Shown: piece after piece, positions 58,323 to 64,000 of the stretch
How the letters are laid out: each line of letters starts with the position of its first letter
Position numbering within the stretch: position 1 is the stretch's first letter
NCBI RefSeq assembly: GCF_029433255.1
Contig: NZ_JAQTHU010000001.1
Span: 992,001 to 1,056,000 of the forward strand
Reading direction: 5' to 3'
Length of the DNA: 64,000 bases
Origin: Lactobacillus sp. ESL0791
GTDB taxonomy: Bacteria > Bacillota > Bacilli > Lactobacillales > Lactobacillaceae
Translations under genes and position numbers: made by a program
The notes under the pieces: model-generated
Database searches by the model: none
What the model was told of the DNA's origin: nothing
The model's input: the letters and a program-made list of their open reading frames with translations, nothing else

Positions 58323-60487
58323 TGAAAAAGCGGATTGATAGATTAAAATTACAAAGATCCAAAGCACATCACAATCGGTTTACGGTGGGAAGATTTCTTC
58401 AAATAGTTGTAGCTTTGGTTTTTCTTGTATTTGTGGCTCGTCTTTTGTATTTGGGAATCTCTAAAACAGTTAACGGCCGTAATTTATCTGCACGCACTGA
58501 ACAATTATACAAGCGTAATCAGGTATTAAAAGCGACCCGGGGTACAATCTATGACCGAAATGGTTTGGCGATTGCTGAAGATTCACATTCGTACACTATT
58601 TATGCAATTTTGGATAAGTCCTCAATTAATTATAAAAATAAACCGGAATACGTTGTAAACAAAGAAAAAACTGCTCAAGAACTGGCTAAGGTTTTGCCGC
58701 TTTCTGTTAGGCACGTGCTGCAGTATCTTTCCCCCAAGCACAACGCCTTTCAGGTTCAATTTGGTGTCGCTGGTAATAATTTGACCAAAGTTCAAAAAGA
58801 TAAAATTTCGGCAATGAAGCTGCCGGGAATTAAGTTTATTGAAACGCCTGCACGACTTTATCCCAACGGAAATTTTGCCACGCATATCGTTGGTTTGGCA
58901 CAGCCGGAAGAAGATCAAAAAACGGGCAGTCAGAATTTAGTGGGAACAATGGGCCTGGAAGCTTGGTATGATAACCTGTTATCCGGTAAGGATGGTTACC
59001 AAATTTCTTCGGTGGATGCCGCTAATTACCAAACGCCCAATAGCAATCAAACATATAAAGCTGCGCAAAATGGCGACAATTTATATTTAACAATTGATTC
59101 GCAACTACAGAATCTGCTGGAAAACCGCCTATCTTTTGTTCAGAAAACTTATAAGCCGGTTGTGCTCACAGCGGTTGTTGAGGATATTAAAACAGGAAAG
59201 GTGTTGGCGGCTTCGCAGCGTCCCACTTTTAATCCGGAAACTAAGGAGGGAATGAGCAAATCTTACCGAAATATCTTAGTTCAGGACACATACGAGCCGG
59301 GTTCTGTTTTCAAGGTGTTAACCTTAGCGGCTTCGGTTAACAGCGGCAATTTTCATCCCAACCAGTATTACAATTCCGGTACTGTGGCGGTTAATGGATC
59401 AGTGATTCATGACTGGCAAAAAAGCGGCTGGGGCAGTATTCCGTTTTCCCAAGCATTTCCGCGGTCAAGTAACACAGGGTTCGTTCATATTGAAGAACAA
59501 ATGGGAGCAAAAACTTGGGGTAAGTATCTGAAGAAATTTCGTATCGGTGAAAAAACCGGCGTTACCTTACCCGGAGAACAAGCAGGACTTATCTCATTTA
59601 AATTACCAGTCGACCAGGTGGTAACGAGTTTTGGCCAAGGTGTCAATGTCAACGTAATGCAAATGATGCAGGCGTTTAGCAGTCTGGCAAATGACGGGCA
59701 AATGGTGCAGCCGCAGTATGTTGATAAGGTTACGAATGCCAATGGTGATGTAATTAAGGGTTACCAAATTAAAAAGGTGGGGCAACCGGTTTATTCCGCC
59801 GCGACCAGAAAAGTGGTTCTGGCAAACATGAAGCAGGTTTTAAATAAGCGTATTGGTACGGGTTATGCATATAAGATGCCAGGTAAAAGTATTGCTGTTA
59901 AAACCGGAACAGCCCAAATTGCCAACCGCAAGCATGGTGGATACTTAAAAGGCAGTAATAATTATATTTTTTCTGTCGTTGGGGTGACTCCGGCGGATAA
60001 CCCGCGTTATTGTATTTATATCACAATGCGCCAGCCGCAATTAATGACTAAGCCAGCCGAAACCATTTTGAGCTCTATTTTTAAACCCTTGATGAGCCGT
60101 GTGATTGCGATGTCCAAGGATGAGGAAGACAGCCCAACGATTGTTTTACTGCCGAAACTGAAGGGACTGACTTATTCGGCGGCAAAGAAGGAAGCTGTGA
60201 AAAGCGGATTTGATATTGTTAAAATTGGTAGTGGCGATAAAGTAATTGACCAGTTATACGAAAAGGGCCAAAAGCAGGAATCTGGCAGTAGAATTTTTGT
60301 TTTAACATCTGGTAAAATTACTTGTCCGGACATGAAGGATTGGACGGGCAGAGATTTGCATCAATTTATGAGCTTAACGGGAATTAAACTCAAAATCGAA
60401 GGCAAGGGAACAGTTTATCGCCAAAGTGTTAAACCTGGTTCAGCATTAAAAGCAGGTACAAAAGTAACAGTTGTTTTAAAGGAGTAG
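58322..60487 (+). CDS. pbp2X: Penicillin-binding protein 2X (division transpeptidase, FtsI type)
   Basis: Class B PBP cross-linking septal peptidoglycan. N-terminal membrane helix (about 20-42), PBP dimer domain, transpeptidase with nucleophile S328 in SVFK, SSN near 387, and K527-T-G-T. Two C-terminal PASTA domains follow (about 605-720). 721 residues. It precedes mraY by 4 nt, and its start overlaps ftsL. Confidence 0.95.
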   Translation: MKKRIDRLKLQRSKAHHNRFTVGRFLQIVVALVFLVFVARLLYLGISKTVNGRNLSARTEQLYKRNQVLKATRGTIYDRNGLAIAEDSHSYTIYAILDKSSINYKNKPEYVVNKEKTAQELAKVLPLSVRHVLQYLSPKHNAFQVQFGVAGNNLTKVQKDKISAMKLPGIKFIETPARLYPNGNFATHIVGLAQPEEDQKTGSQNLVGTMGLEAWYDNLLSGKDGYQISSVDAANYQTPNSNQTYKAAQNGDNLYLTIDSQLQNLLENRLSFVQKTYKPVVLTAVVEDIKTGKVLAASQRPTFNPETKEGMSKSYRNILVQDTYEPGSVFKVLTLAASVNSGNFHPNQYYNSGTVAVNGSVIHDWQKSGWGSIPFSQAFPRSSNTGFVHIEEQMGAKTWGKYLKKFRIGEKTGVTLPGEQAGLISFKLPVDQVVTSFGQGVNVNVMQMMQAFSSLANDGQMVQPQYVDKVTNANGDVIKGYQIKKVGQPVYSAATRKVVLANMKQVLNKRIGTGYAYKMPGKSIAVKTGTAQIANRKHGGYLKGSNNYIFSVVGVTPADNPRYCIYITMRQPQLMTKPAETILSSIFKPLMSRVIAMSKDEEDSPTIVLLPKLKGLTYSAAKKEAVKSGFDIVKIGSGDKVIDQLYEKGQKQESGSRIFVLTSGKITCPDMKDWTGRDLHQFMSLTGIKLKIEGKGTVYRQSVKPGSALKAGTKVTVVLKE

Positions 60488-60491
60488 CATC

Positions 60492-61451
60492 ATGCTTAAT
60501 AGCATCATTGCATTAGTCATTTCGCTGGTTTTAACCGGTTTAATTTTACCGTGGTTCATCATGGTTATGCGGCTGCACCATGAAGGCCAAGAAATTCGTG
60601 ATGAAGGCCCCAAATGGCACAAAAAGAAGTCCGGAACACCAACGATGGGCGGTGTGGTTTTTATTCTTGCGGCCATTATTTCTGCACTTGGCGTGGCGAT
60701 TTGGCAAGGGCAAGTGAATAAATCGTTGCTGATCTTGCTAATCGGTCTTTTTGGTTACGGCCTGATTGGCTTTCTTGATGACGGCATTAAGCTGTATTTC
60801 AAGCGGAATCTAGGTTTGCGCGCCTGGCAAAAACTCTTGCTGCAAATTTTGATTGCAGTTTTAATTGTTGGAATTGCGGCATCCGATAAGTTCAAATTTC
60901 AATTATTTATCCCGTTTTTGGGCCAAGTAAGTAGTAGCATTCTTTTTACAATTTTTGTGATTTTCTGGCTCGTTGGTTTTTCAAATGCCGTTAATTTGTC
61001 TGATGGTTTGGATGGCTTGGCAACCGGATTATCAATTGTCGCTTACGGCACTTATGCGTATATTGCGTTTAAACAAAAGAATTTTACAATTTTAATTTTT
61101 TGTATGAGCGTAATTGGCGGCTTAATTAGTTTCTTTATGTTTAATCATAAACCGGCACAAATTTTCATGGGAGATGCCGGTTCGCTGGCGCTTGGCGGCG
61201 GTTTAGCGACCGTTAGCATTTTGCTTAACCGGCCGTGGTCGCTTTTGCTAGTGGGAATTGTTTTTGTTTTGGAAACGCTTAGTGTAATTTTACAGGTGAT
61301 TTCGTTTCAGACTACTGGTAAAAGAATTTTTAAAATGACGCCGATTCATCACCACTTTGAAATGCTGGGCTGGTCCGAATGGAAGGTCGACATCGTCTTT
61401 TGGCTGGTTGGCTTAGTTGGTAGTATTGGATATTTGCTAATCTGGGGTTAG
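60492..61451 (+). CDS. mraY: Phospho-MurNAc-pentapeptide transferase MraY
   Basis: Makes lipid I on undecaprenyl phosphate. About ten membrane helices with [10 protein letters not shown] near residue 45, the Asp pair FLDDGIKL near 97, [12 protein letters not shown] near 172, and the HHHFE motif ([11 protein letters not shown]) near 288. 319 residues. RBS AAAGGAG overlaps the pbp2X end. Confidence 0.96.
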   Translation: MLNSIIALVISLVLTGLILPWFIMVMRLHHEGQEIRDEGPKWHKKKSGTPTMGGVVFILAAIISALGVAIWQGQVNKSLLILLIGLFGYGLIGFLDDGIKLYFKRNLGLRAWQKLLLQILIAVLIVGIAASDKFKFQLFIPFLGQVSSSILFTIFVIFWLVGFSNAVNLSDGLDGLATGLSIVAYGTYAYIAFKQKNFTILIFCMSVIGGLISFFMFNHKPAQIFMGDAGSLALGGGLATVSILLNRPWSLLLVGIVFVLETLSVILQVISFQTTGKRIFKMTPIHHHFEMLGWSEWKVDIVFWLVGLVGSIGYLLIWG

Positions 61452-61453
61452 AA

Positions 61454-62833
61454 ATGAGACAGATTAATACTTATAAAAATAAAAATGTTTTAGTGTTAGG
61501 CTTGGGCAAAAGCGGTTTTGCGGTTAGTAAACTGCTGCTCAAATTAGGAGCACAGGTTACTTTAAATGATAAGTCTGATTTAACTGACAATCCGCAGGCA
61601 CATGAATTAGAGAAATTAGGTGTTCACGTGATTGGCGGGCACCATCCGGTTGAATTGCTTGAGCAGGAAGATTTTGCTTATTTTGTCAAAAATCCGGGTA
61701 TTACCTATGACAATCCGATGGTTAAGAAAGCTGCAGAGCTAAAGCTCCCGATTATTACAGAACCGGAAATAGCTTTGGCCGTCAGCGAGGCACCATATGT
61801 TTGTGTTACGGGCTCGAACGGAAAAACAACCACAGTCATGCTGACGCAGCAAATTCTTGATCGCCACTTGCAAAAAAATGGTCATCATGCTTTTGCGGTT
61901 GGCAACATTGGTGTTCCTATTTCTGAGGTTGTTCCTAAAGCCACAAAGGATGATATTTTGGTGGTTGAGATGTCGAGTTTTCAGCTTTTGGGTGTTACTG
62001 ACATTGATCCCAAAGTGGCCGCCATTGTTGATATTTACCACAATGTGCATCTGGATTACCACAAGACTTTTGCCAATTATGTTAATGCCAAACTAAATGT
62101 GACCAGAACCCAAACTGTTAATGATTATTTCATTGCCAATTTCGACCAAAAAGATATCTTGCAGAAAGAAAAAGAAGTTACCAAGGCACAAATGCAAACT
62201 TTTTCTGAGCGGGATGCCAACGCTGATTATTTTATCGGCAAGGAATATCTTGCAAGTAAAACCGAACAGATCATGAAAAAGGATGACATGAAACTGCCGG
62301 GAATCCATAATCAGCAAAACGCCTTGGTGGCAATTGCAATTTCCAAGATCATGGGCGCGGATAATTCTGATATTCGAGCAGTTCTGAAGAATTTTGCGGG
62401 AGCAAAGCATCGGTTACAATATGTGATGACGCTGGACGGCCGCAAGATTTATAATGATTCAAAGTCTACCAATATTGAGGCTGCTTCTGTTGCCATTCCC
62501 GCTTTTACTGCCCCGGAAGTTTGGCTTGCCGGTGGGTTGGATCGCGGGTTTACGTTTGATTCGTTAGTTCCGCTTTTGCGGGAACATGTTAAAGCGGTTG
62601 TTTTATACGGTGAATCGAAGTACCTCTTAGCCGACGCGGCCAGAAAAGCTGGAATCAAGAAGATCGTGCTTGAAAACACGCTGCAAGAGGCTGTCCCGAA
62701 AGCATATGAACTAACTAATCCCGGAGATGTGCTGTTGTTTTCACCGGCTTGCGCCTCTTGGGATCAATTTCGTACTTTTGAAGAACGCGGCGATTATTTT
62801 ATAAATTTTGTTAAGGAATTAAAGACTAAGTAA
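61454..62833 (+). CDS. murD: UDP-MurNAc-L-Ala:D-Glu ligase MurD
   Basis: Adds D-glutamate to UDP-MurNAc-L-alanine. N-terminal Rossmann-like domain VLVLGLGKSGFAV, central ATP site GSNGKTTT near residues 119-126, and C-terminal ligase domain with DSKSTN and SPACASWDQF. 459 residues. Start 2 nt after the mraY stop; weak RBS. Confidence 0.95.
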   Translation: MRQINTYKNKNVLVLGLGKSGFAVSKLLLKLGAQVTLNDKSDLTDNPQAHELEKLGVHVIGGHHPVELLEQEDFAYFVKNPGITYDNPMVKKAAELKLPIITEPEIALAVSEAPYVCVTGSNGKTTTVMLTQQILDRHLQKNGHHAFAVGNIGVPISEVVPKATKDDILVVEMSSFQLLGVTDIDPKVAAIVDIYHNVHLDYHKTFANYVNAKLNVTRTQTVNDYFIANFDQKDILQKEKEVTKAQMQTFSERDANADYFIGKEYLASKTEQIMKKDDMKLPGIHNQQNALVAIAISKIMGADNSDIRAVLKNFAGAKHRLQYVMTLDGRKIYNDSKSTNIEAASVAIPAFTAPEVWLAGGLDRGFTFDSLVPLLREHVKAVVLYGESKYLLADAARKAGIKKIVLENTLQEAVPKAYELTNPGDVLLFSPACASWDQFRTFEERGDYFINFVKELKTK

Positions 62834-62834
62834 A

Positions 62835-63941
62835 ATGAGAGTTATCTTTACCGGTGGCGGCACGGGCGGCCACATTTATCCAATCATGGCGATTATTGAC
62901 CGTCTGAAGCAGCAAAAGATTGCAAGTAACGATGAAATTTTGTTTGTGGGAACAAAAAAAGGTCTTGAAGCTAAAATTGTTCCTGCAGCAGGAGTAAATT
63001 TCACAACAATTGATATTCAGGGCTTTAACCGTAAACATCTTTTGAAAAATTTTACAACAGTGAACTTGTTTATCAAGGCAACCAAGAGGGCAAAGAAAAT
63101 TTTGACTGCTTTTAAGCCCGATGTTGTGGTTGGCACGGGCGGTTATGTTAGCGGCGCACTTGTCTATGCGGCAGCCAAAATGCACATTCCGACCATGATT
63201 CATGAGTCCAATTCGGTGGTTGGGGTCGCTAATAAATTTTTGGGTCATTACGTTGACAAAATTTGCTATACCTTTGATGATGCGGCAACGCAATTTGCAG
63301 AAAAAGAAAAGCTGGTTAAAACGGGCAATCCCCGTTCACAACAAATTCTTAACCTCCATAGTCCCCAAATCGATCTGCAAAAAGAATTACAATTAAATCC
63401 GAAAATTTCAACTGTTTTGGTTTTTGGCGGTTCCCGCGGGGCGCTGGCAATTAATCGAGTCATGCTCAAGTCGCTGATGAAGCTGAAAAACAAACCCTAC
63501 CAAATTATTTGGGTAACAGGCACCTTTTATTTTGCTAAAGTTAAAGAAAAATTGCAGAATATTGAATATGGAGATAACATCAAAATTTTATCATACATTC
63601 AAAATATGCCGGCTTTACTGCCGGAAATGGCCTGTGTTGTTTCACGGTCGGGGGCAACCAGTATTGCAGAATTCACGGCGCTGGGTGTGCCGGCAATTTT
63701 GATTCCGAGTCCAAACGTAACGCATAATCACCAAATGAAGAATGCACTTGATTTGGAAAAGGCTGGCGCAGCGCTGGTCATCTCGGAAGCCGATTTGAAT
63801 CCGAATAGTTTTATTTCATCAATTGACCATATTTTATTGGATGAAAAATATGCGACAGAAATGAGTGCTGCATCGAAAAAATTGGGTGTTCCTGATGCGG
63901 CAGATGAAGTAATTAAAGTCATGCAAGAAATTTCTCGTTAA
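62835..63941 (+). CDS. murG: UDP-GlcNAc:lipid I N-acetylglucosaminyltransferase MurG
   Basis: Converts lipid I to lipid II on the inner membrane face. Glycine-rich TGGGTGGHIYP at residues about 6-16, a second site GTGGYVSGAL near 98, and the donor-binding VSRSGATSIAEF near 268. 368 residues, two GT-B lobes. It begins 1 nt after the murD stop. Confidence 0.96.
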   Translation: MRVIFTGGGTGGHIYPIMAIIDRLKQQKIASNDEILFVGTKKGLEAKIVPAAGVNFTTIDIQGFNRKHLLKNFTTVNLFIKATKRAKKILTAFKPDVVVGTGGYVSGALVYAAAKMHIPTMIHESNSVVGVANKFLGHYVDKICYTFDDAATQFAEKEKLVKTGNPRSQQILNLHSPQIDLQKELQLNPKISTVLVFGGSRGALAINRVMLKSLMKLKNKPYQIIWVTGTFYFAKVKEKLQNIEYGDNIKILSYIQNMPALLPEMACVVSRSGATSIAEFTALGVPAILIPSPNVTHNHQMKNALDLEKAGAALVISEADLNPNSFISSIDHILLDEKYATEMSAASKKLGVPDAADEVIKVMQEISR

Positions 63942-63958
63942 GAAAGTAGGTGAGGCAG

Positions 63959-64000
63959 ATGGGTAACAAACGGGTGACTAAAATTGATCCTGACGAAAAA
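63959..64000 (+). CDS. ftsQ: Cell division protein FtsQ/DivIB (N-terminal end only)
   Basis: Only the first 14 codons (MGNKRVTKIDPDEK) lie in the window; AGTAGGTGAGG precedes the ATG. The call comes from its position directly after murG, where lactobacilli carry divIB/ftsQ, and from the charged start expected of its cytoplasmic tail. Confidence 0.6.
   Translation, partial: MGNKRVTKIDPDEK

Overview
The window comes from the chromosome of a low-GC lactic acid bacterium, most likely Lactobacillus in the strict sense (delbrueckii/acidophilus group). The evidence is the gene order: an opp operon with repeated oppA, the murT-tdk-prfA-prmC-sua5-upp-atp block, mreB-like gene-yidD-DUF2969-rodA, rarA beside a 6S RNA, folC-HAD-radC-mreBCD, and a DUF3397-mraZ-led dcw cluster. 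The species cannot be named from sequence reading alone.

Layout. 1-9.99 kb: oligopeptide ABC transporter oppDFBC followed by three tandem full-length oppA lipoproteins, each with its own terminator. 10-11.9 kb: two related remnants of an IS4-type transposase flanking an AT-rich RsgA-like GTPase. 11.9-15 kb: SPFH protein and an LTA-synthase-family enzyme on the minus strand. 15-21.2 kb: VanZ-like protein, pgi, MFS exporter, a small membrane protein, an alpha/beta hydrolase and a serine hydrolase. 21.26-24.3 kb: a small accessory island behind two tRNA genes (Glu-CUC, Gln-CUG). 24.3-36.6 kb: murT, tdk, prfA, prmC, sua5, upp and the complete atpBEFHAGDC operon. 36.7-39.8 kb: DUF1146, mreB-like gene, yidD, DUF2969, rodA. 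39.8-43.5 kb, minus strand: usp, a membrane protein, 6S RNA, rarA, yueI and rpsD with a structured leader. 43.6-52.7 kb: ezrA, cysteine desulfurase, thiI, T-box-valS, folC, HAD phosphatase. 52.7-64 kb: radC, mreBCD, then mraZ-rsmH-ftsL-pbp2X-mraY-murD-murG-ftsQ (last gene cut by the window end).

Most of the window is conserved housekeeping: peptide nitrogen uptake, energy, translation and its termination, tRNA modification, cell shape and wall synthesis. The most interesting place is the tRNA-linked island. A 27-residue membrane peptide gene at 23568 has its start region complementary, over about 21 pairs with one bulge and two G-U pairs, to the 5' end of a small RNA transcribed the other way from a strong promoter at 21747-21774. 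Back-to-back promoters, the antisense seed and the peptide look like a divergent (TisB/IstR-like in layout) type I toxin-antitoxin module. An IS66-type element (21804-23500), with matching inverted ends and a 7/8 target duplication, has landed at the expected transcription start and pushed the two halves 1.7 kb apart. This is inferred from sequence only; toxicity, transcription and pairing are untested.
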